Shown piece after piece: positions 43,404 to 52,770 of a stretch of DNA of 64,000 bases. This DNA is from Cronobacter muytjensii ATCC 51329 (lineage in GTDB: Bacteria > Pseudomonadota > Gammaproteobacteria > Enterobacterales > Enterobacteriaceae): contig NZ_CP012268.1 in NCBI RefSeq assembly GCF_001277195.1, positions 3,906,001-3,970,000 of the forward strand. Reading direction: 5' to 3'. The stretch's first letter is position 1. Every line of letters starts with the position of its first letter. The position numbers were made by a program, and so were the translations under genes. A model generated the notes under the pieces. The model ran no database searches, was not told the DNA's origin, and saw nothing but the letters and a program-made list of their open reading frames with translations.

Positions 43404-44866
43404 AGGCGCCCCCCGATGATGGCAATATCTTCGTCTTTTTGCTGCTCAATACAGTTAATGGCCTGGCCGATACCGTGGCGTTCAAGCGCGCTCCCCGTAC
43501 CGCCAGGCAGATCGTGTGGAATACCTGCGGCGTTTGGGCTAAGTGCAGAAACGCCTTCTTTAAGCAGGGTCGGACCAGGGAGGCCTTTCATTGTCTTAAG
43601 ATCTTCCCAGACATTCACTTCCTGCACTTTCGTCAACAGCTCGCCCTCAACGCGGTAAGCCTGGATATCATCGGTTTTACCCAGCACAGTGCCGCCATAT
43701 TTTTCCACGGTGCCGCTGTTGAGCCCTGCGGCGTTAAAGGTCCAGGCCGGTTTGCCGCTCGCCATGGCGGTGGCGGATGCCAGGCCGCCGCCGAGCGAGT
43801 GGCCGGCGATATCCACGTTCTGGCCAGATTTCGCCAGCGTGTCGCCAATACCCACCGCACTCTGGTAATAGGTGGAATTTTTACCCACCCCTTGCGCAAA
43901 GTTGTTTGACCAGTCAGCGCCGTTTTTCACCGGCGCAAGCTCGCCTTTATTCCACAGCGAAGAGAGGTTATCTCCCACAGAGGCAAACTCTGGCTCCCTT
44001 GAGCCCCTGAAGACCACCGTCGGGTTCATATCGTTGCCAAAGACGGCCTGGTCAGGCTCGTAGACGCGCGCCAGAAAATTGGGCGAGGCGGGGTCGTCAT
44101 ACAGCATTTTGCTTTTCAGGCCGAGCTTATTCAGGGCATCAGCGTCATTACTGATATCTTTCCAGCCCTCCGGCACGCCAGGTGTGGCTTCCAGCGGGTT
44201 TACCGTCTTGTAGACGTTCTCCGCAAGCTTGGCTTTTTCGACGGCGATGTTGTTATCCGCAAGGCGCTTCGCGGCTATCTGCGCATCGGGGTAGATACTG
44301 GCGTTGCCCTTGCTGATGAGATCTTTACGCGCCTGCCAGCGTTCCGCCTTGGTCATCGCTTTAAGCTGCGCGGCGGTCTGCTTCATGTCTTTGCCCGGCG
44401 TCGCCAGCTCAGGGCCCGCAGCGGCTTTTGATTTCACCACCTGCGCCGGTCTGACCGTCGGCGGCGGAAGCGTGCCATAAGCGCGCACCATCTCGCCGTA
44501 GCGAACGATGATATAGCCTAAAGGGAACGACAAAGATCGCGGCGCGTGCGTGGGGGTCAGTTCCCCTTTCTGGTTGATGTAATAGAGCTCGGTCGTGGAC
44601 GACCAGGGCCGCGAACTTTCATCAATCGCCACCAGGTTGCCGTACCAGAACTCCTGCGCCACCAGCTTGCGAAGGTCGCGCCCGGTTTGATACGGGCTGG
44701 AACGGGTCGTCGGTTGAAACCGATCGTAACGCGAAAACAGCGAGCGCACGGTGTTATCCGGCACGGAGTTTATCCACTGCGCGGCGATGTCAGGACGCAT
44801 GATCCTTTCAAAACGCGCGGGCGGGACGTTCTCACGGAAAATAGAGACAATTTTGATGTGGTACAT
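43400..44866 (-). CDS. T6SS lipase effector with a distinct N-terminal domain
   Basis: A 488-residue protein. The last 300 residues are homologous to the lipase part of the protein at 29451-30746: KAKLAENVYKTVNP, ARVYEPDQAVFGNDMNP, nucleophile elbow GHSLGGGLASATAM and LERHGIGQAINCIEQ with a candidate catalytic histidine. The first 150 residues are different: no DUF4150 domain, but a basic segment with TGRDLRKLVAQEFWYGNLVAID, which I read as a possible VgrG-docking or loading domain. The ATG at 44866 has AGGAC upstream. It lies between ppkA and the ankyrin lipoprotein, with vgrG3 just beyond. Phospholipase activity is inferred from the motif. Confidence 0.82.
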   Translation of the reverse strand: MYHIKIVSIFRENVPPARFERIMRPDIAAQWINSVPDNTVRSLFSRYDRFQPTTRSSPYQTGRDLRKLVAQEFWYGNLVAIDESSRPWSSTTELYYINQKGELTPTHAPRSLSFPLGYIIVRYGEMVRAYGTLPPPTVRPAQVVKSKAAAGPELATPGKDMKQTAAQLKAMTKAERWQARKDLISKGNASIYPDAQIAAKRLADNNIAVEKAKLAENVYKTVNPLEATPGVPEGWKDISNDADALNKLGLKSKMLYDDPASPNFLARVYEPDQAVFGNDMNPTVVFRGSREPEFASVGDNLSSLWNKGELAPVKNGADWSNNFAQGVGKNSTYYQSAVGIGDTLAKSGQNVDIAGHSLGGGLASATAMASGKPAWTFNAAGLNSGTVEKYGGTVLGKTDDIQAYRVEGELLTKVQEVNVWEDLKTMKGLPGPTLLKEGVSALSPNAAGIPHDLPGGTGSALERHGIGQAINCIEQQKDEDIAIIGGRL

Positions 44867-44932
44867 ACGCTTTGTCCTGTAGCGGGTATTCGCCTGCCGG
44901 CATTCAGAGGAAGTAACACGCCGGAGTCAGGA

Positions 44933-44985
44933 CGGGAGGCGTCGCGGGGTGGGCTGCGCAAACCCGCAGCCCTGAACGCCTCCCG
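44933..44985 (-). other. Long nested hairpin between ppkA and the lipase gene
   Basis: CGGGAGGCG (44933-44941) pairs with CGCCTCCCG (44977-44985); inside, GGGCTGCG pairs with CGCAGCCC. It lies seven bases past the ppkA stop. No T run follows on the minus strand, so it may be a processing or attenuation element separating machine genes from cargo genes. Confidence 0.5.
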
Positions 44986-44991
44986 GCATCC

Positions 44992-46422
44992 TTATGGGTT
45001 TACAAGCCAGGTGCCCGGACGGGAAACATTGATAGTCTGGCTGCGCGCCTGCCCGTGTCCTTTAATAACCAGCTGATACTCGCCGGTCGGCAGTTGCAGC
45101 GAAGCGAAGCCGTTCTCGGCAGGCGTCACGGTCTGCGTTTTGCCGTTAAGCGAGAGCTGTTCGCCGTCGCTCATGCGCACGTAGATTTGCGCCACCAGCG
45201 CGCCCTGCACCGGCGCATTCTGCGCGGGCGTGGCCTCCTGCGTGGTGGTCGCAGGCGCGGTGGTAGTGTTTTGCACCGGTGGCGAAACCGGCGCCTGCTC
45301 GCGCGGCGCGCTGTCGTTGCTGGCCGTTTCCGGGGCCGGGGTATCCGCGCCTCCGCTGAACAGCAGTCCGCCCGCAATCAGGCCCACCAGCACGCCTGCG
45401 GCAATCAGCCCCGGCACTTTGTAGCGGCGCCAGCCGGTTTCGGCGGCAGGCGTTGTCTCTTCTTCTTCCACCGGCACCAGCATCGTGCCCGGCTTTTTGA
45501 CGCTCATTACGTCGTCCAGCCCGGCCACCGGCATTTCAATCAGCGCGGCGAATTCATCAATCGACTGCGGGCGGTCTTCCATTTTCAGCGACAGCGCGCG
45601 GTCAATGGCCTGCAACAGCGGCAGCGAGTAGCCTTCCGGGCGCAGTTCGGCAAGCGGACGATAGCTGTCGGCGATGCTGCGCACCACGCTCACCGGCGGC
45701 GGCGAGCCCATGATCAGCGTATGCAGCACCGCGCCGAGCGCGTAGATATCGGTCCACGGGCCCTGCTCGCTTTCGTTGTCGTCGGTGTACTGCTCAATCG
45801 GCGCGAAGCCCGGGCGCAGCATGGTTTCGGTTTCATCGGAGATATTACCGATACTGCGGCGCGCGGAGCCGAAATCCAGCAGCACTGGCAGGCCGTTATC
45901 CTGGATCTGGATGTTATCCAGCGAGATATCGCGGTGCAGGTAGCCTTCGGCATGAATCGTTTTGATGGCCCCGAACAGCATCGGCAGTGTGCGGCGGATC
46001 CACGCCTCGTTGATCATTTCCGGATGCTGTTTGCTCAGGCGCGAGAGCGTCGTGCCGCTGTAGAACACGGTGCCCATGTAAGCGGTGTCGTTTTGTACCC
46101 AGAAGCGCAGCACGTGCAGCAGGTTCGGGTGGTTGAAGCGCGCCAGCAGGCGCGCCTCCTGGATAAAGCTGTTCAGGCCCGCGGTAAACGCCTTGCTGAA
46201 GCGGTCGCTGCGCAACACCAGGCGCATATCGTCATTACGCACCGCCAGCGACGACGGCATAAACTCTTTAATCGCAATGGTACGCTCAAGCTGATGGTCC
46301 CAGGCGCGATAGACAATGCCGAAACCGCCACCACCAATCACTTCCTTAATTTCAAACTCATTGAAACGGTAACCAATCGGCAGGGCGTTGGGTACAGTCC
46401 GGTTGTTTTCGTAATCCGTCAT
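44992..46422 (-). CDS. ppkA: T6SS Ser/Thr protein kinase PpkA
   Basis: A 476-residue Hanks-type kinase with a glycine loop (IGGGGFGIVYRAWD), ATP-binding lysine in AIKEF (residue 52), catalytic HRDISLDN (163-170) and DFGSAR (183-188). One transmembrane segment lies at about 332-353 (LIAAGVLVGLIAGGLLF), then a proline/threonine-rich linker and a C-terminal PEGA-like domain (LSLNGKTQTVTPAENGFASLQLP) that would be periplasmic. With TagH and PppA it forms the threonine-phosphorylation switch known from Pseudomonas, where PpkA phosphorylates the FHA protein to trigger assembly. It follows clpV by 30 bases. Confidence 0.92.
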   Translation of the reverse strand: MTDYENNRTVPNALPIGYRFNEFEIKEVIGGGGFGIVYRAWDHQLERTIAIKEFMPSSLAVRNDDMRLVLRSDRFSKAFTAGLNSFIQEARLLARFNHPNLLHVLRFWVQNDTAYMGTVFYSGTTLSRLSKQHPEMINEAWIRRTLPMLFGAIKTIHAEGYLHRDISLDNIQIQDNGLPVLLDFGSARRSIGNISDETETMLRPGFAPIEQYTDDNESEQGPWTDIYALGAVLHTLIMGSPPPVSVVRSIADSYRPLAELRPEGYSLPLLQAIDRALSLKMEDRPQSIDEFAALIEMPVAGLDDVMSVKKPGTMLVPVEEEETTPAAETGWRRYKVPGLIAAGVLVGLIAGGLLFSGGADTPAPETASNDSAPREQAPVSPPVQNTTTAPATTTQEATPAQNAPVQGALVAQIYVRMSDGEQLSLNGKTQTVTPAENGFASLQLPTGEYQLVIKGHGQARSQTINVSRPGTWLVNP

Positions 46423-46452
46423 GTTTGGAAAACTCTCTGCTTGATGATGGCG

Positions 46453-49068
46453 TTACGCCGCAAACTGACACTGAAACTCACCCTGCTCGAAGGTGACGCG
46501 CAGACGGCGATATTTCTCGTCTTGCGCGCTGGCGGTGAGCAATATCTGGCTCATCTGCGGCAGCAGGGTGTTGGTAAGAATCGCATCGACCATACGGCCG
46601 CCGGACTCCACCTCGGTGCAACGCGCCACAATCTGGGTAATCACGCTGTCGTCGAATTCGGAAATAATACCGTGATTTTCCGAAAGACGACGCTGGATCC
46701 GCTTAAGCTGCAATTTCACAATCTCGGCCAGCATCGCGTCGCTTAACGGATAATACGGCACAACCAGCAATCGGCCCAGCAGTGCGGGCGGAAAAACCTG
46801 CAAAAGCGGCTGGCGCAGCGCGCCGCTCAGCGCATCCGGCTCCGGCATCAGCTCCGGGTCGGCGCACATGGCGCTGATAAGGTCAGTGCCAACGTTCGAA
46901 GTCAGGATAATAATCGTGTTGCGGAAGTCGATATGGCGGCCTTCGCCATCCTCCATCCAGCCTTTATCGAACACCTGGAAGAAAATCTCATGCACGTCCG
47001 GGTGCGCTTTTTCGATTTCATCCAGCAGCACCACGCTGTAAGGACGACGACGCACCGCTTCAGTCAGCACGCCGCCTTCGCCGTACCCCACATAGCCCGG
47101 AGGCGCGCCTTTGAGCGTCGAGACGGTGTGCGCTTCCTGGAACTCGCTCATGTTGATGGTAATGACGTTCTGCTCGCCGCCGTACAGCGACTCAGCCAGC
47201 GCCAGCGCGGTTTCGGTTTTACCGACGCCGGAAGGCCCGCAGAGCATAAAGACGCCCACCGGTTTGTTCGGATCATCCAGACGCGCGCGGGAGGTGCGCA
47301 CGCGTTTGGCGATAAGCTCCAGCCCGTGACGCTGGCCGATAACGCGCTGGTTCAGCGTGTCGGCGAGGTTCAGCACCGCGTCGATTTCGTTTTTCACCAT
47401 GCGGCCCAGCGGGATGCCGGTCCAGTCGGAAACCACCGCCGCCACCACGTTAGCGTCCACGGCGGCGAACAGCAGCGGCGCGTCGCCCTTGACGGCGGCG
47501 AGCGCGTTCTGGCGCTCCGCCAGCGTCTCGCGCAGCGCAGGCTGGGTTTCTTCATCGGCCATATGCAGCTCGGCGCGCAGGGCGATGATGGCATCCACCA
47601 GCGCCCGCTCTTCTTCCCAGCGGGCGGTCAGGGCGTCGCGTTCGGCTTCCAGCGCCTCACGCTCGGCCTTCAGACGCGCCACGCGATCGTTGTCGCCCAC
47701 GGCGACGCGGGCTTCACGCTCGGCGATTTCCGCTTCGACATCCAGCGCCGCGATACGGTGCAGGCAATCTTCTAACTGCGGCGGCGGCGCGCTCTGGCTG
47801 ACGGCGACGCGGGCGCAGGCGGTATCCAGCAGCGCGACGGCTTTATCCGGTAACTGACGGGCGGGAATGTAACGGTGAGACAGTTTCACCGCCGCGCTGA
47901 CCGCTTCATCGAGCAGCAGCACGCGGTGATGTTTTTCGAGCGGCGACACGGTACTGCGCAGCATCAGCACGGCTTTTTCTTCGTCCGGCTCGTGCACCTG
48001 CACGGTCTGGAAGCGGCGGGTCAGCGCCGGGTCTTTCTCAATGTATTTTTTATATTCCGCCCAGGTGGTCGCGCCGATAGTGCGCAACTGGCCGCGCGCC
48101 AGTGCCGGTTTCAGCAGGTTGGCGGCGTCGCCGGTGCCCTGCTGGCCGCCAGCGCCAATCAGCGTGTGGATTTCATCAATAAACAGCACAATCGGCGTGG
48201 CGCTGGACTGCACTTCGTTAATCAGACCCTGCAGGCGCGCTTCGAACTCGCCCTTCATGCCCGCGCCCGCCTGCAACATGCCGATATCCAGCAGCCACAG
48301 CTGAACGTTTTGCAGCGGCTCCGGCACGTCGCCTGCGGCGATGCGCAGCGCGAGGCCCTCCACGACCGCGGTTTTACCCACGCCCGCCTCGCCGGTCAGC
48401 AGCGGGTTGTTCTGCCGGCGACGCATCAGAATATCCACCATCTGGCGGATCTCTTCATCGCGCCCGACGACCGGGTCGATTTTGCCTTCGCGGGCGCGCG
48501 CAGTGAGATCCTGGCCGTACTGCGCCAGCGTTCCCTGTTGCACCGGGGCGTTACCGGCCGCGTCCGGCGCGGCGGCGACCGCCTGCTGGGCCTCTTTGCT
48601 GCCTGCGAAAATGGCGTCGAACTGCTCCACCAGCAGATCGGCGCTGATGCGGTTGAACTGGCTGGAGATGCCTTTCAGCACATTCGCCAGGTTGAAGGTT
48701 TTCAGCATGCCGATCAGCAGATGCCCGCCGCGAATACGCGTCACGCCGAATTTCAGCGAGCCGTACACCCACGCGCGCTCAACCGCGCTGTCGATATGCT
48801 CCGAGAGATCGGAAACGGAACTCGCGCCGCGCGGCAGGCGATCCAGCGCCGCCACGATATCCCGGCTCAGCGCCTCTTCATCCAGTGAAAAATGGCGGAT
48901 CAGATGTTGTAAGTCGCCGTCCTGCTGCTGCATCAGCTGATGCAGCCAGTGCGCCAGCTCCACATACGGGTTGCCGCGCAGCTTGCAGAAGGAGGTGGCG
49001 CTTTCCAGCGAGGTAAACAACAGCGTATCCAGTTTGCCGAACAGTACGGCACGGCTGATTTCTGACAT
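46453..49068 (-). CDS. clpV: T6SS sheath-recycling ATPase ClpV (TssH)
   Basis: An 871-residue AAA+ disaggregase. It has a Clp N domain (1-150), Walker A GEAGVGKT (226-233) in the first ATPase domain, a coiled-coil middle segment (AEIAEREARVAVG and following), a second Walker A GPSGVGKT, LLDEIEKAHPD and a C-terminal domain. It unfolds contracted TssB/TssC sheath for reuse in the cytoplasm. The length is typical of ClpV rather than ClpB, and the position between tssG and ppkA is standard. A 218-bp gap before it contains no gene and may hold a promoter. Confidence 0.96.
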   Translation of the reverse strand: MSEISRAVLFGKLDTLLFTSLESATSFCKLRGNPYVELAHWLHQLMQQQDGDLQHLIRHFSLDEEALSRDIVAALDRLPRGASSVSDLSEHIDSAVERAWVYGSLKFGVTRIRGGHLLIGMLKTFNLANVLKGISSQFNRISADLLVEQFDAIFAGSKEAQQAVAAAPDAAGNAPVQQGTLAQYGQDLTARAREGKIDPVVGRDEEIRQMVDILMRRRQNNPLLTGEAGVGKTAVVEGLALRIAAGDVPEPLQNVQLWLLDIGMLQAGAGMKGEFEARLQGLINEVQSSATPIVLFIDEIHTLIGAGGQQGTGDAANLLKPALARGQLRTIGATTWAEYKKYIEKDPALTRRFQTVQVHEPDEEKAVLMLRSTVSPLEKHHRVLLLDEAVSAAVKLSHRYIPARQLPDKAVALLDTACARVAVSQSAPPPQLEDCLHRIAALDVEAEIAEREARVAVGDNDRVARLKAEREALEAERDALTARWEEERALVDAIIALRAELHMADEETQPALRETLAERQNALAAVKGDAPLLFAAVDANVVAAVVSDWTGIPLGRMVKNEIDAVLNLADTLNQRVIGQRHGLELIAKRVRTSRARLDDPNKPVGVFMLCGPSGVGKTETALALAESLYGGEQNVITINMSEFQEAHTVSTLKGAPPGYVGYGEGGVLTEAVRRRPYSVVLLDEIEKAHPDVHEIFFQVFDKGWMEDGEGRHIDFRNTIIILTSNVGTDLISAMCADPELMPEPDALSGALRQPLLQVFPPALLGRLLVVPYYPLSDAMLAEIVKLQLKRIQRRLSENHGIISEFDDSVITQIVARCTEVESGGRMVDAILTNTLLPQMSQILLTASAQDEKYRRLRVTFEQGEFQCQFAA

Positions 49069-49286
49069 GATCGGTTCCGTTTGAAGATGATGAAGTGTGT
49101 GTCAGATAACAATGCCCCTCCCCGGCCGTTTTCCTGTCAGGAAAAGGCAGATTCGGGGCAGGCATGAATTCTGGTGTCTGGCTTAATTTACGCCCGATAT
49201 TTTTCAGAAAAACGCAGGCGGAGATGACGTTAAATGTTGTACTCCTCGCCCCGACGAGGACAGCGTAAAAACGGAGCGAAGCGTGA

Positions 49287-50330
49287 TTACCTTTCCGCGC
49301 GAAAAACCAGATCGCCGCGCGGCTGTGGGTCAGGCTGCTTACCAAGCCAGGCGCTGTAGCCCAGGCGGCCGGTGCCGCCCGGCGTGACGCCTTTTACCGC
49401 GTCGGCGCGCAGGATAACGCGCACCTCCCACTCGTACTCAATGCCCATGTACTGACGCACCCAGTCGCGCAGCTCCTCAACCCACGGCTCGCCGGGCAGA
49501 AAACGCTGGTACGTCTCTTCATCCAGCGGGCCGAGTTCGATACGGAATTTATGCTGTACGTCGCGCACCGCCACGCCGAGAAACGCCGCCTCACCGAGCC
49601 GCGGCAGCCGGCGGCCCGCGCCGAGCCGCGCTTTCTCACGTTCGGTTAACGGCATCCACTGCGGGATGTTCTGTACGATGTTCACCGGTACGCGGAAGTA
49701 GTGGCGCAGGATTTTTTCGAGCCCTTCAGCGTCGCGCCCGTTGCGCGTCAGATGGCCGACCAGCGAATAGCGCGCGTGATGGCTCAGGCTGCCCTTTTCC
49801 ATCTGCCCCGGCTGGCCCATGCCGATAAGCGAGGCGAGATATTTTTCAATACGCGGCCCGTCGGGGCGGTCGAGCGACGCGGTCGGCTGGGCGTCGGCCC
49901 AGGCGCGGTAAAACAGCAGCGTCAGGCGGTGGTGGAACAGGTCCGCAAACGCGCTCATGCTGTCATCCTGATGATGATACAGCCGCTCGCGCGCATATTC
50001 GGTGAGGTGCACCGGCAGCGGGCCATTCGGGCCAAACAGACCGAAACTTAAAATCGACACATCATACAGCGGCGTGTTTTCGCGCGGTTTGACTGTCGCA
50101 AGCGTCGAGGGCGCAAACGCCATCGACGGCTGCTGGCCGATACGCAGCGGCTCAAAACGCGGCAGCGGCGCGCGGCCTAAACGGTAACGCTCGCCGCCCT
50201 GCGCGTCGAGACGGCGCAGCATCTGAAACAGATCGTAGCGCCAGGGCGCCGCCATCATCTGTTGCCAGTACCCTTCCGGCAGACGGGACACGCGCTTTAC
50301 CGGCGCGTTCTGTGGCAGCGTTTCGCTCAT
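49287..50330 (-). CDS. tssG: T6SS baseplate protein TssG
   Basis: A 347-residue baseplate component of the VasB/ImpH family: DLFQMLRRLDAQGGERYRLGRAPLP at the start, DVSILSFGLFGPNGPLPVHLTEYARER in the middle and LLFYRAWADAQPT after it. It works with TssE, TssF and TssK to make the wedge of the baseplate. Its ATG overlaps the tssF stop (ATGA), so it is translated with tssF. The C terminus ends in a basic stretch. A gap to clpV follows. Confidence 0.95.
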   Translation of the reverse strand: MSETLPQNAPVKRVSRLPEGYWQQMMAAPWRYDLFQMLRRLDAQGGERYRLGRAPLPRFEPLRIGQQPSMAFAPSTLATVKPRENTPLYDVSILSFGLFGPNGPLPVHLTEYARERLYHHQDDSMSAFADLFHHRLTLLFYRAWADAQPTASLDRPDGPRIEKYLASLIGMGQPGQMEKGSLSHHARYSLVGHLTRNGRDAEGLEKILRHYFRVPVNIVQNIPQWMPLTEREKARLGAGRRLPRLGEAAFLGVAVRDVQHKFRIELGPLDEETYQRFLPGEPWVEELRDWVRQYMGIEYEWEVRVILRADAVKGVTPGGTGRLGYSAWLGKQPDPQPRGDLVFRAER

Positions 50331-52198
50331 AACAGCGCCCTTTTACCCATTCGCGGCCCCCAGTAGCCGACATCGCCGCGCTGCTGACTCTTGAGGGTAA
50401 ATTCGGTGAAGCTGTTCATGGAAACCAGCCGCGCGAAGACGCGCTCCAGCACGCTGCCAAGCAGCCACGGGCTGGAGCCGGAAAACGCCTGTTCGTCGAC
50501 GGTCATCGTAATGCCGACGCCGCGCGCAAAGACAATCGGGCCTGGCTCCGGTACGCGGCGATGCACCGGCTCCAGCACGCAGTGCCGAATGCCGTCTATC
50601 TGGCGCGCCACCGGCGCCTCCGCGAGACGCGCGTACAGTCCGAGCAGCTGACGCAGCGCGGCGGCGCCCTCGCCGTCTTCGGCGTCCATCAGGCTTAAAT
50701 AGTTCATTTGCAGCTGGCTGATAAGCCGCCAGGTGCTGAAGCCCTCCGCCAGCGCCGGGCGCGGCGGCGTCGGCCCTTTGCGCATGGTAAGCGCGCGCAC
50801 CGGCATGGAATCCGGCAGCACAAACTGTCCCATATCCTGCGCCAGCATCAGCGGCAGGTCGCGGCTGGTGCACATCACTTCGGCAGTGATGTAGCGCAGC
50901 TCGTCGCGCCACGGCGCGTGGCTTGCGTCCACCAGCGAGACGAACGCCTCGGAGCCGATATAGCCGGTACGCGTGCCGTAGCGCAGCGCATGTTCCGACA
51001 GCGCGCGCTGTTCGCGGCGCAGCGAGAAATAGGCCCCGTAGTTGCCGCCGTCGCGGCTCCAGGTGCTCCAGAACGGGCGAAACACCTGATCGTCGCGCTG
51101 GCCGTCTTCGCTGGCGTAAATTTTGCTGACCGAGAAAATCTCGTAATCAAGCGGGCGGATGTTGTCCACCACCAGGTGATACTCGCTTAAGCCTTCGGTG
51201 AGCTTCTGGCGCTCGGCGATTTTCGGGAACAGGTTGATAACTGGCGTGCAGTGCATCGCCAGGTGGCTTTTATCCACCACCCGCTCCAGCGGCGTGTCGG
51301 TTTTATCCAGCAGAATAATGATATCGAACGCATTCGACTGGCCGCTCTGGGCCAGCAGTTTTGTCAGGCCGCTCAGGCTTAAGAACTGAAAGCGCGCCGG
51401 GAAGGCGAAGTATTCCTGCAACAGGCGATAGCCGTCGAAATTGCGCAGATCGTCCGGCAGTAGCGCCTGGTCGGCGTCAAAGCCTTCCTGACGCAGCGCG
51501 TCGTCGCCAAGCACCACGCGCGCCGGTTTCGGGCCGACGGTCTGGCAGAAGATGCCGACGCGGTGCTCCATCAAAAGCTCCAGCAGTTGCAGCGCCTGAA
51601 GATCCGGCCCGCTCAGGAAGAAATCGAGACGGTCGAAATCGAGATGATTGAGCATCACCGGGCCGTCGCAGGCGATGCGCACGCGCAGGGCGCTGACCGC
51701 GCCGCGCTGGCTTAAACCGAGCTGGCTTAGCGGCGCGTCGGCCGGCACGCCGCCAAGCTCTACCTGGCTTATGTGCAGCGGCAGCAGGCGGACGTCATGC
51801 GCGGTGGCATAGCTACAGGTGACGCCGTTCTTTTTCAGCAGCTGGCTGTCCATCATGGTGCCGCGCGGCACCACGAATCCGTTGCTCAAATCCCCTTTGG
51901 CGCTGTCCGGATGCAGTTCGGCGATGGCCATCGACGGCGTCGGCGCCAGGTAGTTCGGCGCGAGCATCTCCAGCAGACGCTGGGAGAAACGCGGAAATTC
52001 GGCGTCCATTTTGAGCTGTACGCGGGAGGTGAGAAAGGCGAAGCCTTCCATCAGGCGTTCGACGTACGGGTCCGCGACTTCTATCCCGCGCATACCGAGC
52101 CTGCCCGCCACTTTCGGGTAGCGTTCGGCGAATTCCGCGCCCATTTCGCGCAGATACGCCAGCTCTCGGTTGTAGTATTCGAGCAGTTTACTGTCCAT
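50327..52198 (-). CDS. tssF: T6SS baseplate protein TssF
   Basis: A 623-residue VasA/ImpG family baseplate wedge protein, of normal length. The N-terminal LLEYYNRELAYLREMGAEFAERYPKVAGRLGM and the following ADPYVERLMEGFAFLTSRVQLKMDAEFP are the family signature. It forms a heterotrimer with TssG. The ATG at 52198 follows the tssE stop closely, and its stop overlaps tssG. Cytoplasmic. Confidence 0.96.
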   Translation of the reverse strand: MDSKLLEYYNRELAYLREMGAEFAERYPKVAGRLGMRGIEVADPYVERLMEGFAFLTSRVQLKMDAEFPRFSQRLLEMLAPNYLAPTPSMAIAELHPDSAKGDLSNGFVVPRGTMMDSQLLKKNGVTCSYATAHDVRLLPLHISQVELGGVPADAPLSQLGLSQRGAVSALRVRIACDGPVMLNHLDFDRLDFFLSGPDLQALQLLELLMEHRVGIFCQTVGPKPARVVLGDDALRQEGFDADQALLPDDLRNFDGYRLLQEYFAFPARFQFLSLSGLTKLLAQSGQSNAFDIIILLDKTDTPLERVVDKSHLAMHCTPVINLFPKIAERQKLTEGLSEYHLVVDNIRPLDYEIFSVSKIYASEDGQRDDQVFRPFWSTWSRDGGNYGAYFSLRREQRALSEHALRYGTRTGYIGSEAFVSLVDASHAPWRDELRYITAEVMCTSRDLPLMLAQDMGQFVLPDSMPVRALTMRKGPTPPRPALAEGFSTWRLISQLQMNYLSLMDAEDGEGAAALRQLLGLYARLAEAPVARQIDGIRHCVLEPVHRRVPEPGPIVFARGVGITMTVDEQAFSGSSPWLLGSVLERVFARLVSMNSFTEFTLKSQQRGDVGYWGPRMGKRALL

Positions 52199-52200
52199 GT

Positions 52201-52770
52201 TTACCCCGCGTCTTTCAGCTCAAAATGGCCGTTTTCCAGATCCACATCGGTGCGGAACAGAAACTCCAGCGGCCAGGGCACGCACCACAGGCGGCCTTTG
52301 ATCTCAATCGATAATACGTTGTGCAGGTCGAGCGATTTGGTATCGCAGACGCAGCGCACCTGTAAGCCCTGCGGCATGATGCGCGGCTCGAAGTTCAGAA
52401 TCGCCTCGGTGAGCCGCTGCTGGATGTCGGGCCACTCGATCTCCGACATCCGCTGGCCCGCGAGCGGCGACACGCCGAAATTCCAGACCGAGCGGCGCAC
52501 ATGATCCACCCGGCTGAGATCCTGCTGCGCTTCGTTGTTGATGGTGTTAAACAGCCACTGCAAATCGCGCAGGACATGGCGACGCAGCGCGCTGTGGGAG
52601 ACGAGATTGCTGTTCGCCGGCTCCTGGCGCTTGTCCGGCGCGTCGTCGGTCAGGCGATCAAGCAGCGACGGCTGCATTTTGTCGCGCGCGCTGACCGCCG
52701 AGGGGTTGCGGCGCGAGCGATAGCCGTGGCGCAGCAGATCGCCGCTGTCGTCCTGATACGGTTTATTCAT
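52201..52770 (-). CDS. tssE: T6SS baseplate protein TssE (gp25-like)
   Basis: A 189-residue protein with the gp25/lysozyme-like TssE fold signature: LLDRLTDDA near the N terminus, then SALRRHVLRDLQWLFNTIN, RRSVWNFGVSPLAG and EAILNFEPRIMPQGLQV. It is a baseplate wedge component next to the sheath. It overlaps the tagJ stop region by eight bases and lies two bases before tssF. About 30 residues longer at the N terminus than the shortest family members, but similar to other enterobacterial ones. Confidence 0.93.
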   Translation of the reverse strand: MNKPYQDDSGDLLRHGYRSRRNPSAVSARDKMQPSLLDRLTDDAPDKRQEPANSNLVSHSALRRHVLRDLQWLFNTINNEAQQDLSRVDHVRRSVWNFGVSPLAGQRMSEIEWPDIQQRLTEAILNFEPRIMPQGLQVRCVCDTKSLDLHNVLSIEIKGRLWCVPWPLEFLFRTDVDLENGHFELKDAG

